A stretch of 64,000 nucleotides of DNA from Arthrobacter sp. MN05-02 (GCA_004001285.1 AP018697.1:2232001-2296000), one strand, 5' to 3'. Positions 25,912 through 35,580 are shown, counted from the first letter of the stretch. Translations and numbers: made by a program. The notes: a model not told the origin generated them from the sequence alone.

Positions 25912-26895
25912 ATGATCGAGACCTCGGCCCGCCTGCTGCAGCTCCTCTCGCTCCTGCAGCTGAGACGGGAGTGGACCGGACCGGCCCTGGCGCAGCGCAT
26001 GGATGTCACCGAACGCACTGTCCGCCGGGACATCGGGAAACTGCGCACCTTGGGCTACCCGATCAACGCCTCCCCCGGTGTGGCCGGCGGCTACCAGCTC
26101 GGCGCCGGCGCCCAGCTCCCGCCGCTCCTGCTCGACGACGACGAGGCGCTCGCGGTGGCGATCGGGCTGACGGCGGTGACGGCCAGCCCCGTCTCCGGTG
26201 TCGGGGAGGCGTCCGTCCGCGCCCTCACGAAGCTCGAACAGGTCCTGCCGCCCCGCCTGCGCCCGCGCTTCTCGGGGCTCCGCTCTGCGGTGACGCGCAT
26301 GGCGGCCAGCACGCCGGTCGACCCCGAGGTGCTCACGGCCTTCTCGGCGGCCATCACGGAACGGCGCTGCGCGGCGTTCCGCTACGACCGGCACGACGGC
26401 GAATCGTCCCGGCGGATCGTCGAGCCGTACCGCCTCGTCGACACGGGCAGGCGCTGGTACCTCGTGGCCTTCGACCGCTCGAGGGAGGACTGGCGGACGT
26501 TCCGTGTGGATCGCTGCCGGAGCGTCCCCGTGGCGAGGGAGCGCTTCGCGCCCCGGCCGCTGCCCGCTGCGGACCTCGCGGCCTACGTCCAGGAGTCCAT
26601 CACGCGCTCGCCCTACTCGTACGACGCCGTCATCCGGTTCTCCGCGCCCCTGCAGGAACTCGAGGCGCGGGTCCCGGCGAGCACCGGCACGCTCGAGGCG
26701 GACGGCGACGGGCACACGATCCTCCGGGCAGGGTTCGACTCCCTCGACTTCCCGCTGGCCTACCTCGCGAGCTGGGACATCGACTTCGAGGTCCTCGAGC
26801 CCGCCGAGATGCGCGAGCGCGCCGTCGTCGTGGCGGAGCGCCTGCGCCGTTCCGCTGCGACCGGCGTCCCCTCCGGAGCCGACGCCCACGAGTGA
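25912..26895 (+). CDS. WYL-domain transcriptional regulator (DeoR/HTH_11 type)
   Basis: The protein has 327 residues. The N-terminal HTH_11 winged helix (residues 1-60: SARLLQLLSLLQLRREWTGP, DVTERTVRRDIGKLRTLGYP) is followed by a WYL domain (about 140-215, FRYDRHDG to WYLVAFDRSREDWRTFRVDR) and a C-terminal WCX region. WYL proteins bind DNA and sense nucleic acid or small-molecule ligands through the WYL fold. The start ATG follows a -10 element by exactly 6 nt with no Shine-Dalgarno sequence, so the mRNA is probably leaderless. A perfect palindrome lies just upstream. Targets are unknown. Confidence 0.88.
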   Translation: MIETSARLLQLLSLLQLRREWTGPALAQRMDVTERTVRRDIGKLRTLGYPINASPGVAGGYQLGAGAQLPPLLLDDDEALAVAIGLTAVTASPVSGVGEASVRALTKLEQVLPPRLRPRFSGLRSAVTRMAASTPVDPEVLTAFSAAITERRCAAFRYDRHDGESSRRIVEPYRLVDTGRRWYLVAFDRSREDWRTFRVDRCRSVPVARERFAPRPLPAADLAAYVQESITRSPYSYDAVIRFSAPLQELEARVPASTGTLEADGDGHTILRAGFDSLDFPLAYLASWDIDFEVLEPAEMRERAVVVAERLRRSAATGVPSGADAHE

Positions 26896-26961
26896 CGGGG
26901 GCCTGCCCTCGGTGAACGCCCGCCTGCCGCCGGGTGCGAGGAACTAGACTGGCAGGCAACT

Positions 26962-29900
26962 ATGGCACTGACAATCTCCTACCCCGCGGACCTTCCCGTC
27001 TCGGAACGCCGGGCAGACATCATGGCCGCGATCGCGGCCAACCAGGTCACCATCATCGCCGGCGAGACCGGATCCGGTAAGACGACGCAGATCCCGAAGA
27101 TGTGCCTCGAGCTGGGCCTCGCCGAGCACGGGCTGATCGGCCACACCCAGCCACGGCGCCTGGCGGCCCGCACGGTCGCCGAACGCATCGCCGAGGAGCT
27201 GCAGGTGGACCTCGGCGAGGAGGTCGGCTACCAGGTCCGTTTCACCGGGTCCGTGGGCCGGAGGACGAAGATCAAGCTGATGACGGACGGCATCCTGCTC
27301 GCCGAGATCCAGCACGATCGGATGCTGCGCAAGTACAGCACCATCATCATCGACGAGGCCCACGAGCGCAGCCTCAACATCGACTTCATCCTCGGGTACC
27401 TCCGGCGCATCCTGCCCGAGCGGCCCGACCTCAAGGTCATCATCACCTCGGCCACCATCGACCCGGAGCGCTTCGCGGCCCACTTCGCGGCCGACGCCGC
27501 CGTCGAGGACACCTCCCCCGCCCCGATCATCGAGGTCTCGGGCCGCACCTATCCCGTCGAGATCCGGTACCGGCCCCTCGACCAGCCGCCCGGCGGGCTC
27601 GACGACGGGGACGGCGGCGCGGACAGCGAGCTCGAGGAGGAGCGCGACCCGCTGGACGCCGTCTGCGACGCCGTGGACGAACTCTCGCTCGAAGCTCCCG
27701 GGGACATCCTCGTGTTCTTCTCCGGCGAGCGCGAGATCCGCGACGCCGCCGATGCCCTCCGTGCCCGCATCCAGTCCTCGGCCCGCCTGCGCGGCACGGA
27801 GGTCCTGCCCCTGTTCGCCCGGCTCTCGCTCGAGGAGCAGCACCGGGTGTTCCGCCCCACCGGCAGCCACCGCCGGATCGTCCTCGCGACCAACGTCGCC
27901 GAGACGTCGCTGACCGTACCCGGCATCAAGTACGTGATCGACACGGGGACCGCCCGCATCTCCCGCTACTCCCACCGCACGAAGGTCCAGCGGCTGCCGA
28001 TCGAGCGCGTCTCGCAGGCGTCCGCGAACCAGCGGTCCGGCCGTAGCGGACGTGTCTCGAACGGTATCGCGATCCGCCTCTACTCCGAGGAGGACTTCGC
28101 CTCGCGCAGGCCCTTCACCGAGCCGGAGATCCTGCGGACGAGCCTCGCGGCGGTCATCCTCCAGATGGCCGCGATGGGTGTCACGCGCAGCCCCAGGGAC
28201 ATCGCCGAGTTCCCGTTCGTGGAGCCGCCGGAGACCAAGGCGATCAACGACGGCGTCGCCCTGCTGCGTGAACTGGGAGCGCTGAAGGACGACGGCGGCC
28301 TCTCCGCCGTCGGCCGCAAGCTCGCCCAGCTCCCCGTGGACCCCCGCCTCGGGCGCATGATCGTGGAGGCGGGTTCACGCGGCTCGGTGAAGGAGGTCAT
28401 GGTCCTCGCCGCCGCGCTGACCATCCAGGACCCGCGCGAGCGGCCCTCGGCGGACCAGCCGGCGAAGCAGCAGCAGGCCGCCGAGAAGCACAAGCGCTTC
28501 GTGGACGAGAACTCGGACTTCACGGCCTACCTGAACCTCTGGCGGTACCTGCAGGAGAAGCAGGACGAGCTGTCCTCCACGCAGTTCCGCAAGCTGTGCC
28601 GCACGGAGTTCATCAACTACCTGCGCGTGCGGGAATGGCAGGACCTCTTCCAGCAGCTGCGCCAGCTGGCGAAGCCCCTGGGCATCACCCTGCCCGCCGG
28701 TCCGGTGGACCCGGTCGGGCTGCACGAGCAGATCCACATCAGCCTGCTCTCGGGGCTGCTGAGCAACATCGGCCTCTACGACCAGCGCAAGCGGGAGTAT
28801 GCCGGTGCCCGCGGGACCCGCTTCGCGGTCTTCCCCGGCTCGGCGCTGTTCAAGAAGTCGCCCGACTGGGTCATGGCCGCCGAACTGGTGGAGACCTCGA
28901 GGCTCTGGGCTCGTGTCGTGGCCCGGATCGATCCGCTGTGGGCCGAGCAGGTGGCACCGCACCTCGTCAAGCGCACCTACAGCGAGCCGCACTGGTCGAG
29001 GAAGATGGGCTCGGTCATGGCGTACGAGAAGGTCACGCTCTACGGCGTGCCGATCGTGCCGCAGCGCCGCATCAACTACGGGCGGATCGACCGCGAGGTG
29101 GCCCGCGAGCTGTTCATCCGGCATGCCCTCGTCGAGGGCGACTGGAAGACGCACCACACGTTCTTCAGCCGCAACCAGGCCCGCCTCGCCGAGGTGGAGG
29201 AGCTCGAGAACCGGCTGCGACGGCGGGACCTCCGGGTGGACGACGAGACGCTGTTCGGGTTCTACGACCAGCGGATCGGCCCCGACGTGGTCTCGGAGCG
29301 CCACTTCGACTCGTGGTGGAAGACCGCGCGCCAGGACCACCCGGACCTGCTCGACTTCGACCCGGAGAAGCTCATCAGCGAGGACGCCGCGGAACTCGAC
29401 GAGACGGCCTTCCCGGACGTGTGGCACCAGGCCGGGTTCGACCTGCCGCTGGCCTACGAGTTCTCGCCCCTGACACCGGGCGCCCACGACGGCGTCACGG
29501 TGACCATCACGGTCCTGTTCCTCAACCAGCTCGATCCGAAGCCCTTCCGCTGGCAGATCCCGGGCCAGCGCGTGGAACTCGTCACGGCGCTCATCAGATC
29601 GCTGCCGAAGCAGGTACGGAAGAACTTCGTTCCGGCGCCCGACGTCGCCCGTTCGGCCGTCGCCGCCCTGGCGGCCGACTTCGACCCGGCGCAGGACGAC
29701 CTCGAGGGAGCCCTCGAACTGGCGCTGAGGCGCCTGCGCGGACACGTCGTCCCGCCGGGGTCGTGGAACTGGTCTGCGGTCCCCCCGCACCTGCTGATGA
29801 TGTTCCGCATCGTCGACGCCGACGGCCGCGTGCTCGACGAGTCCCGGGACCTGGACTCGCTCAAGGAGTCCCTGGCACCCGCGGTGAGCCGCGCCATCGC

Positions 29901-30996
29901 GCAGTCACTCGGCGCCACCCCGGGCAGCACGCGACCCGCGGGCGGTCCCGGCCGTGGCGGCCGTGGAAAGGACGCCACCGCACCCGCCGGCCGGGACGGC
30001 CGGACCGACCAGGCAGGACGCGGCGCCGGGCGGAACGCGGGATCGGCGGCGCGGCCCGGCGGAAGACCGCCGGGCGGGGCACCGGCCCGCGGCGGCCTGG
30101 CGGTGGCGGAGGCACCCGCGGTCGCCGAACGGACGGGCGAGACCACGTGGGCCTTCGGCACGATCGAGCGCGAGGTGTCGCGCACCATCGGCAGCCACCG
30201 CGTCACGGGTTTCCCCGCCGTCGTCGACGAGGGTACGTCGGTGGGCCTGAAGGTCTTCCCGGACGCCGCCCAGCAGTCGACCGTCATGCGGGCGGGCGTC
30301 ATCAGGCTCCTGTCGCTGCGCATCCCGAGCCCGGCCAAGTACGTCCTGGAGCACCTGAGCAACACCGAAAAGCTCACGTTCAGCCAGAACCCGCACGGCA
30401 GTGTGGCCGAACTGATCCGGGACTGCTCGCTGGCTGCGATCGACAAGCTCGTCCCGGAGGAGCTGCCGTGGACCGAGGAGGCGTTCAACCGCCTGTACGA
30501 GGAGGTGCGGGCCGAGCTGATCGACACGGTCTTCACGGTCACGGCGACGGTGGAGAAGGTGCTCTCGAGCCATCGCCGCATCCAGAAGCAGCTGCGGGGC
30601 ACCACGAGCCTCGCCCTGATCACGGCCCTCAACGACGTCCGGAGCCAGCTCGAGCACCTCGTCCACCCCGGCTTCGTCGCCGCGACGGGCTACGCCCAGC
30701 TCGCCCACCTGCCCCGCTACCTGCGGGCGATCGAGGTCCGGCTCGAGAAGCTCCCGACCAACGTGCAGCGCGACGGGCTCGGCACGGCCGTCATCCAGCG
30801 CCTCGAGGACGAGTACGACGACGCCGTCGCGTCCCTCGCCGCGGGACGACACCGGCCCGCTGCACTGACACGCGTGCGCTGGATGATCGAGGAACTCCGG
30901 GTCAGTCTGTTCGCCCAGGACCTCGGCACCGCGTACTCGGTGTCCGAGAAGCGGGTGCGGACGGCCCTGAACGAAGCCCTCGCCGCAGCGCGGTAG
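26962..30996 (+). CDS. hrpA: ATP-dependent RNA helicase HrpA
   Basis: This 1344-residue DEAH-box helicase is full length for bacterial HrpA. Motif I GETGSGKTT is at 34-42, the DEAH box in IIIDEAHERS at about 130-135, motif III SATID, and motif VI QRSGRSGR in the second RecA domain. Helicase-associated HA2 and OB regions and the long DUF3418 C-terminal half follow. A low-complexity Gly/Arg/Ala linker (about 985-1055) separates the core from the C-terminal domain. HrpA relatives rescue collided or stalled ribosomes by pulling on mRNA (shown for E. coli HrpA). A TAGACT -10 hexamer at 26945-26950 gives a very short leader. No neighbour suggests a special role. Confidence 0.94.
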   Translation: MALTISYPADLPVSERRADIMAAIAANQVTIIAGETGSGKTTQIPKMCLELGLAEHGLIGHTQPRRLAARTVAERIAEELQVDLGEEVGYQVRFTGSVGRRTKIKLMTDGILLAEIQHDRMLRKYSTIIIDEAHERSLNIDFILGYLRRILPERPDLKVIITSATIDPERFAAHFAADAAVEDTSPAPIIEVSGRTYPVEIRYRPLDQPPGGLDDGDGGADSELEEERDPLDAVCDAVDELSLEAPGDILVFFSGEREIRDAADALRARIQSSARLRGTEVLPLFARLSLEEQHRVFRPTGSHRRIVLATNVAETSLTVPGIKYVIDTGTARISRYSHRTKVQRLPIERVSQASANQRSGRSGRVSNGIAIRLYSEEDFASRRPFTEPEILRTSLAAVILQMAAMGVTRSPRDIAEFPFVEPPETKAINDGVALLRELGALKDDGGLSAVGRKLAQLPVDPRLGRMIVEAGSRGSVKEVMVLAAALTIQDPRERPSADQPAKQQQAAEKHKRFVDENSDFTAYLNLWRYLQEKQDELSSTQFRKLCRTEFINYLRVREWQDLFQQLRQLAKPLGITLPAGPVDPVGLHEQIHISLLSGLLSNIGLYDQRKREYAGARGTRFAVFPGSALFKKSPDWVMAAELVETSRLWARVVARIDPLWAEQVAPHLVKRTYSEPHWSRKMGSVMAYEKVTLYGVPIVPQRRINYGRIDREVARELFIRHALVEGDWKTHHTFFSRNQARLAEVEELENRLRRRDLRVDDETLFGFYDQRIGPDVVSERHFDSWWKTARQDHPDLLDFDPEKLISEDAAELDETAFPDVWHQAGFDLPLAYEFSPLTPGAHDGVTVTITVLFLNQLDPKPFRWQIPGQRVELVTALIRSLPKQVRKNFVPAPDVARSAVAALAADFDPAQDDLEGALELALRRLRGHVVPPGSWNWSAVPPHLLMMFRIVDADGRVLDESRDLDSLKESLAPAVSRAIAQSLGATPGSTRPAGGPGRGGRGKDATAPAGRDGRTDQAGRGAGRNAGSAARPGGRPPGGAPARGGLAVAEAPAVAERTGETTWAFGTIEREVSRTIGSHRVTGFPAVVDEGTSVGLKVFPDAAQQSTVMRAGVIRLLSLRIPSPAKYVLEHLSNTEKLTFSQNPHGSVAELIRDCSLAAIDKLVPEELPWTEEAFNRLYEEVRAELIDTVFTVTATVEKVLSSHRRIQKQLRGTTSLALITALNDVRSQLEHLVHPGFVAATGYAQLAHLPRYLRAIEVRLEKLPTNVQRDGLGTAVIQRLEDEYDDAVASLAAGRHRPAALTRVRWMIEELRVSLFAQDLGTAYSVSEKRVRTALNEALAAAR

Positions 30997-31045
30997 GCTC
31001 CCTCGGGCCGTCGCCGGGTCGGGACGGCGCCGCGACGGCGCCCGG

Positions 31046-31471
31046 TCAGTCGGGGACGTTCGCTCCGTGGCCGGCCGTCCGCAGGGCATCGCGCAGGGCC
31101 TCGGCGGCCTCGTCCATGGCTGCGGGATCGGGCACGAGGTCCACCCGCTTGACGTCGAAATCCTTCGGCGACTGCGTCGGCCACACGTGGACGTGGAGGT
31201 GGGGCACCTCGTAGCCCTCGAGCAGGACCCCCACACGCCGCGCGCCGAATGCCTGCTCCTGGGCCTTTCCGATGGTCTGGGCGACGGCCATGACCTTCGA
31301 GAGCGTCCCGGCGTCGGCCTCGAGCCAGTGCTCGATCTCCCGGCGCGACACCACGAGCGTGTGGCCGGGGGTGATCGGGGCGATCGTGAGGAACGCGACG
31401 ACGTCGTCGTCCTGCCACACGAAGCGGCCGGGGACCTCTCCGTTGATGATCCGGGTGAAGAGCGTGCTCAT
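31046..31471 (-). CDS. HIT-family nucleotide hydrolase/transferase
   Basis: This 141-residue cytoplasmic HIT-superfamily protein has the catalytic histidine triad HLHVHVWP at residues 91-98 (H91, H93, H95). The N-terminus TLFTRIINGEVPGRFVWQDD and TPGHTLVVSRREIEHW are typical of the Hint branch (adenosine phosphoramidase-like). The ATG at 31471 has an AGGAGG Shine-Dalgarno sequence; the longer open frame upstream is non-conserved. It converges with hrpA, 49 nt away. Confidence 0.9.
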   Translation of the reverse strand: MSTLFTRIINGEVPGRFVWQDDDVVAFLTIAPITPGHTLVVSRREIEHWLEADAGTLSKVMAVAQTIGKAQEQAFGARRVGVLLEGYEVPHLHVHVWPTQSPKDFDVKRVDLVPDPAAMDEAAEALRDALRTAGHGANVPD

Positions 31472-31652
31472 CGATCCTCCTGGGGTCTCGGCCGACGGGA
31501 CGTCGCCGTGCGCCGGCCCGGAGGGCAACGCGACGCCGCCGCGCAGGGGCGGCGGTACGGGACGTCCTGGGTGCATGCCCCGACGCTACCGTGCCGTCCC
31601 GCAGCAGGCCAGACCGGCCCGCCGCGGACCAGCCCCTGGCGCATCGCCGGGA

Positions 31653-32480
31653 TCAGGCTCCCGTCGCGACGGGCAGGCCCGCCGTCGTCGACCACTGCGA
31701 CCAGGAGCCCGGGAACAGGGAGGCGTCGATGCCTGCGATGTCGAGGGCCGCGATCTCATGGGCTGCGGTGATGCCCGAGCCGCAGTACACCGCGACCGGT
31801 CCGCGGTCCGCGCCGAGCGCGCCGAAACGCCGCCGCAGCTCCTCGGGCGGGCGGAAGCGCCGGTCGTTCCGGAGGTTGTCCACCGTGGGCGCACTGACGG
31901 CCCCGGGGATATGTCCGGCCTGCGGATCGACGGGCTCCGACTCGCCGCGGTAACGTTCCCCGGCGCGTGCGTCCAGGAGCAGACCACGGTCCGCCGGTTC
32001 GAGCAGGTCCGGGATCGAGACCACGGGCATGTGGCCCGCGGACAGCCGGACGGAACCGACACAGTGCCGCTCCTCCCCGCCCTCCACGTCGAAGCCGGCC
32101 GCGCGCCATGCCGTGAGGCCGCCGTCGAGCAGGCAGACCGAGGGGAAGCCGGCGTCCCTCAGGAGCCACCAGAGGCGCGCCGCCGCCAGGTTGCCCGACT
32201 CGTCGTAGGCGACCACCGTGTCACCGTCGTTGAGGCCCCACTGGCGGGCCGCCTCCTGCAGCGTGTCGGCGGCGGGCAGCGGATGGCGGCCGAGCCCGGG
32301 CCCGCCGGGCGCGCACAGCTGCGTCTCCATGTCCACGTACACGGCACCGGGTATGTGGGCTGCGCGGTAGTGCTCGTGGCCATGGGGGTCGCCCAGCGCC
32401 CAGCGCACGTCGAGCAGGAGGGTCTGCGCGCCGGAGGTCATCCGGTCCTGCAGTTCCTGCACATCCATCAGAGTCTTCAT
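31653..32480 (-). CDS. tandem-rhodanese sulfurtransferase
   Basis: The protein has 275 residues and two rhodanese domains. The N-terminal domain (about 1-135) has YDESGN where an active-site loop would be and so lacks the cysteine. The C-terminal domain has the active-site loop VYCGSGIT with Cys233. This is the standard thiosulfate/3-mercaptopyruvate:sulfurtransferase layout; CGSG[IV]T is typical of mercaptopyruvate-type enzymes. ATG 32480 has GGAGAT upstream. It is divergent from a Cds1-like cysteine desulfhydrase 148 nt away, suggesting a shared role in cysteine/H2S sulfur flow. Confidence 0.88.
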   Translation of the reverse strand: MKTLMDVQELQDRMTSGAQTLLLDVRWALGDPHGHEHYRAAHIPGAVYVDMETQLCAPGGPGLGRHPLPAADTLQEAARQWGLNDGDTVVAYDESGNLAAARLWWLLRDAGFPSVCLLDGGLTAWRAAGFDVEGGEERHCVGSVRLSAGHMPVVSIPDLLEPADRGLLLDARAGERYRGESEPVDPQAGHIPGAVSAPTVDNLRNDRRFRPPEELRRRFGALGADRGPVAVYCGSGITAAHEIAALDIAGIDASLFPGSWSQWSTTAGLPVATGA

Positions 32481-32628
32481 CGAGATCTCCTGTCGGGACG
32501 GGTGACCGGATCGCGGTGGTGGCCGCGCCGGTCCTGATGGACGCCAGTCCACCACACGGCGGTCCCGACACCAAGGACCTGCCCGGCACCGACGGTCGCG
32601 GAACTGCGACAGCTTGTAGGCTGGCCGG
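32481..32628. promoter_or_regulatory. divergent promoter region, rhodanese / Cds1-like
   Basis: This 148-base spacer lies between two divergent sulfur-metabolism genes. On the plus strand TAGGCT (32617-32622) ends 6 nt before the ATG at 32629, indicating a leaderless transcript. The minus-strand gene keeps a normal Shine-Dalgarno sequence. No operator palindrome was identified. Confidence 0.45.
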
Positions 32629-33723
32629 ATGTCTAGGTTCCCCGCCGCCGCCAGAGCCTGGTCCGACGACGCCGTGCAGCGCATCGAGGCGGACGCCAAC
32701 CGGTCGGCCGACACCCACCTGTTCGCCGTGCCCCTCCCCGCGCACTGGGGCGTGCAGGTCTACCTCAAGGACGAGTCCACCCACCGCACCGGCAGCCTCA
32801 AGCACCGGCTGGCCCGGTCCCTGTTCCTGTTCGGTCTCGTCAACGGCTGGATCACCGAGGGGACGACGATCGTCGAGGCCTCGAGCGGTTCGACCGCGGT
32901 GTCCGAAGCCTATTTCGCCCAGCTCCTCGGCCTGCCGTTCATCGCGGTCATGACGGGCACCACGAGTCCGGAGAAGATCGCGCTGATCGAGCAGTACGGC
33001 GGGACGTGCCGCTTCGTGGAGCACGCCGCCGAGGTCTACGCCGCGGCCGAGGCCGTTGCACAGGAGACCGGCGGCCACTACATGGACCAGTTCACCTTCG
33101 CCGAGCGGGCCACGGACTGGCGCGGGAACAACAACATCGCCGAATCGATCTTCGGTCAGCTCGCACTCGAAGCCCATCCGTTGCCGGAGTGGATCGTCGT
33201 CGGCGCAGGGACCGGTGGTACCAGCGCGACGATCGGGCGCCACCTCAGGTACCACCGCTACCCCACCCGCCTCGCCGTCGTCGACCCGGAGAACTCCGCG
33301 TTCTATCCCGCGTGGGCGGAGCCCGGGTCCCGTCCCGCCGGAAGGCCCTCCCGCATCGAGGGGATCGGCCGGCCTCGTCCCGAGCCGAGCTTCGTGCCGT
33401 CCGTGATCGACACCATGATCCGCGTCCCGGACGCGGCGTCCGTCGCGGCCGCCCGGCACCTGCGCACCTTGACGGGCCTGCATGCCGGGCCGTCCACCGG
33501 CACGAACCTGTGGGGCGTCTGGCAGCTCGTGGCCGACCTCATCGCCGACGGCCGTACGGGCAGCATCGTCTCGCTGATGTGCGACTCGGGGAGCCGCTAC
33601 GCCGCCACGTACGACGACGACGCATGGCTCGCCCGGCAGGGCCTGGACCCGGGGCCTGCGCTGGGCATCCTCGAGGACTTCTTCTCGTCGGGCAGGTGGC
33701 CGGTGACGGGACCCGTCGCCTGA
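32629..33723 (+). CDS. cds1: PLP-dependent Cds1-like L-cysteine desulfhydrase
   Basis: This 364-residue fold-type II PLP enzyme belongs to the cysteine synthase/CBS superfamily. The PLP lysine is K58 in [11 protein letters not shown], followed by the phosphate-binding loop [15 protein letters not shown] and [15 protein letters not shown]. The protein resembles mycobacterial Cds1 (Rv3684), which degrades cysteine to H2S, pyruvate and ammonia, more than the CysK/CysM synthases: it has a long C-terminal extension ([27 protein letters not shown]). Divergence from a rhodanese supports a catabolic sulfur role. The start ATG is probably leaderless. A cysteine synthase activity cannot be excluded from sequence. 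Confidence 0.78.
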   Translation: MSRFPAAARAWSDDAVQRIEADANRSADTHLFAVPLPAHWGVQVYLKDESTHRTGSLKHRLARSLFLFGLVNGWITEGTTIVEASSGSTAVSEAYFAQLLGLPFIAVMTGTTSPEKIALIEQYGGTCRFVEHAAEVYAAAEAVAQETGGHYMDQFTFAERATDWRGNNNIAESIFGQLALEAHPLPEWIVVGAGTGGTSATIGRHLRYHRYPTRLAVVDPENSAFYPAWAEPGSRPAGRPSRIEGIGRPRPEPSFVPSVIDTMIRVPDAASVAAARHLRTLTGLHAGPSTGTNLWGVWQLVADLIADGRTGSIVSLMCDSGSRYAATYDDDAWLARQGLDPGPALGILEDFFSSGRWPVTGPVA

Positions 33724-33727
33724 TGCG

Positions 33728-34384
33728 TCAGACCTCGACGCTCTCCCGGACAGCGAGGTGGCGGAAGGACGTGCCGTAGCGCGAGCCGAGGCGCGTGACG
33801 TGGCCCTCCACCATGCCGAGCCCGGTCTCGTTCAGGAGGGCGTCGTGGATCTGGAAGGCACGGGGCGCACGGACCGAGGCGACGAAGTCGACCACCTCGG
33901 CGAGCTTCGACCAGGGCGCGTGCACGGGGACGAGGAGCGTCCCGACGTCCACGCCGTCCGGGACGACGAAGGCGTCGCCCGGATGGTAGACCGCTCCCAC
34001 CAGGAATCCGACGTTGGCGATGACCGGGATCAGGGGATGGATCAGCGCGTGCTGGCCGCCGAAGGTCCGCACGCCGAAGCCCGCTGCCGAGAACTCGTCG
34101 CCCCCTGCCACGGCATGGATCCGGTCCCCCGCCGCCCCGCCCAGTCCCTCGGTGACGGCGGTCGCGACACCCTGCGGCGCCCACAGCTCCACCGAGGGGT
34201 CGGCCGACAGCGCGGCGACCACCCGGTCCACGTCGATGTGGTCCGGATGCTCGTGCGTGACCAGGACGGCCGAAGCACCGTGGAGGGCTTCCTCGATCTC
34301 GGAGAACGTCCCCGGATCGATCACGAGCACGGACCCGTCCTGTTCGAGCCGGACGCAGGAATGGGAGAACTTGGTCATCAGCAT
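33728..34384 (-). CDS. MBL-fold metallo-hydrolase (UlaG-like)
   Basis: This 218-residue metallo-beta-lactamase-fold protein has the zinc motif THEHPDHID (H-x-H-x-D-H) at about residues 43-51, a GVRTFGGQHALIHP region and a late metal ligand near VYHPGDAF. It resembles UlaG/L-ascorbate-6-phosphate lactonase-like hydrolases of unknown substrate. It converges with cds1 (4-nt gap). TAGTCT (34391-34396 on the minus strand) ends 6 nt before the ATG, implying a leaderless mRNA. A second in-frame ATG lies two codons on. Confidence 0.8.
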   Translation of the reverse strand: MLMTKFSHSCVRLEQDGSVLVIDPGTFSEIEEALHGASAVLVTHEHPDHIDVDRVVAALSADPSVELWAPQGVATAVTEGLGGAAGDRIHAVAGGDEFSAAGFGVRTFGGQHALIHPLIPVIANVGFLVGAVYHPGDAFVVPDGVDVGTLLVPVHAPWSKLAEVVDFVASVRAPRAFQIHDALLNETGLGMVEGHVTRLGSRYGTSFRHLAVRESVEV

Positions 34385-34463
34385 GGGCCCAGACTACCGG
34401 CGGCGGCGCTGATAATCTTGACTCTGGTCCAGGGCCTCCTAGTGCCCGCGGAAAGGGTATGAC

Positions 34464-34940
34464 ATGACGCCTGAAACGACATCCGAGGCACTTCCACCGG
34501 CAGGACCCGGCGCCCGGCAGGAGACACCGGTGCGGAAGGGGTCCGAACAGCGCGTCACGCGCCAGCGGGTCGCCGTCGGTGCCGCGCTCGACCAGCTGGA
34601 CGACTTCGTGAGCACGCAGGAGCTCCACCGGCTGCTGCACGACCGCGGCGAGTCCGTCTCACTCGCGACGACCTACCGCATCCTCCAGTCCATGGCCGAC
34701 GACGGCCTGGTGGATGTCCTGCGCAACGGCGACAACGAGGCCGTCTACCGGCGCTGCGCCGTCGAGCACCACCACCACCACCTGCTGTGCAGGAACTGCG
34801 GGAAGGCCGTCGAGATCGAGGCGCCGGCCGTGGAGCAGTGGGCCGCGCGCATCGCCGCGGAGCACGGCTTCACCGACGCGGCGCACACCGTGGAGATCCA
34901 CGGACTGTGCCCCGACTGCACGGCGGCGCGACGACCCTGA
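34464..34940 (+). CDS. zur: Fur-family metalloregulator, probably Zur
   Basis: This 158-residue Fur-family repressor has an N-terminal winged helix (about 28-90: TRQRVAVGAALDQLDDFVS, SLATTYRILQSMADDGLVD) and a C-terminal dimerisation domain with metal sites: EHHHHHLLCRNCGKAVEIE and HGLCPDCTAA, giving two CxxC pairs for the structural zinc. HHHHHL..C..C and RCAVEHHHH are shared by Zur and Fur. I favour Zur because a zinc-type ABC transporter lies 1.3-4.6 kb downstream. Fur or PerR is possible. AT-rich GATAATCTTGACT at 34411-34423 upstream could be its own operator or promoter. Confidence 0.78.
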   Translation: MTPETTSEALPPAGPGARQETPVRKGSEQRVTRQRVAVGAALDQLDDFVSTQELHRLLHDRGESVSLATTYRILQSMADDGLVDVLRNGDNEAVYRRCAVEHHHHHLLCRNCGKAVEIEAPAVEQWAARIAAEHGFTDAAHTVEIHGLCPDCTAARRP

Positions 34941-35037
34941 CGCCGGAGGCGCGGTCCCACGGGTCCGCCTCCGGCGGGAGTCCTGCTTCCGTACCGGAGG
35001 CCCTGACGGCGTCGGTGCCGTCGATTAGGCTGGAGGG

Positions 35038-35580
35038 GTGATGTCTTCCGACAGCTCCACCCCTTTCGAGCCGGACCCGGCGCCCGCCGACTCCCCGGGC
35101 GGCCGCGCCCGCCACGTCGATGAGCTCGTGGAGGCCGTACGGCGCTACCGGAACGCGGAGGGCTTCATGCGGGGTCAGAGCCGCGATTCCATGCACCTCG
35201 GCAAGACGGACATGACGGCGCTGCGCCTCATGCTGCACGCGGGCCGGTCCGGGCATCCGCTCAGCGCGGCCGCGCTGGCACGCGAGCTCGAGATCTCCAC
35301 CGCGGCAACGACCGTGCTGATCGACCGCCTCGAGAAGAGCGGTCACGCCGAACGGCGGCGGAGCCCGACCGATGGCCGCGTGATCGAGATCTGGCCGACG
35401 GCCGCGACGGATGATGAGGTCCGCTCGACGATGGGCGTCCTGCACGAGCGGATGATGGCGATCGCCGGCGATCTCTCGCCCGAGGAATGCTGCACGATCG
35501 AGCGGTTCCTCGCCGCCCTGGGTGCGGCCATGGCGACCCTCGAGTTCCCCTCCCCCGCCCCGGCTGATCGCCAGGCGTGA
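35038..35580 (+). CDS. MarR-family transcriptional regulator
   Basis: The protein has about 180 residues with the MarR winged helix in the middle (MHLGKTDMTALRLMLHAG, LSAAALARELEISTAATTVLIDRLEKSGHAERRRSPTD) flanked by dimerisation helices. TAGGCT (35026-35031) ends exactly 6 nt before GTG 35038, so I use that start rather than the adjacent ATG at 35041; the difference is one residue. It follows zur by about 100 nt and precedes a second MarR gene that is only distantly similar. Ligand and targets are unknown. Confidence 0.85.
   Translation: MMSSDSSTPFEPDPAPADSPGGRARHVDELVEAVRRYRNAEGFMRGQSRDSMHLGKTDMTALRLMLHAGRSGHPLSAAALARELEISTAATTVLIDRLEKSGHAERRRSPTDGRVIEIWPTAATDDEVRSTMGVLHERMMAIAGDLSPEECCTIERFLAALGAAMATLEFPSPAPADRQA

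Noticed and set aside
31026..31042. GGCGCCG-CGA-CGGCGCC palindrome between hrpA and the HIT gene as terminator
   Set aside because: It is a short 7-bp GC stem with no T-tract; such palindromes are common by chance at this GC content.
34755..34785. Run of five His codons in the Fur-family gene as an artificial tag
   Set aside because: A His-rich stretch before CxxC is a natural metal-binding feature of Fur/Zur proteins.
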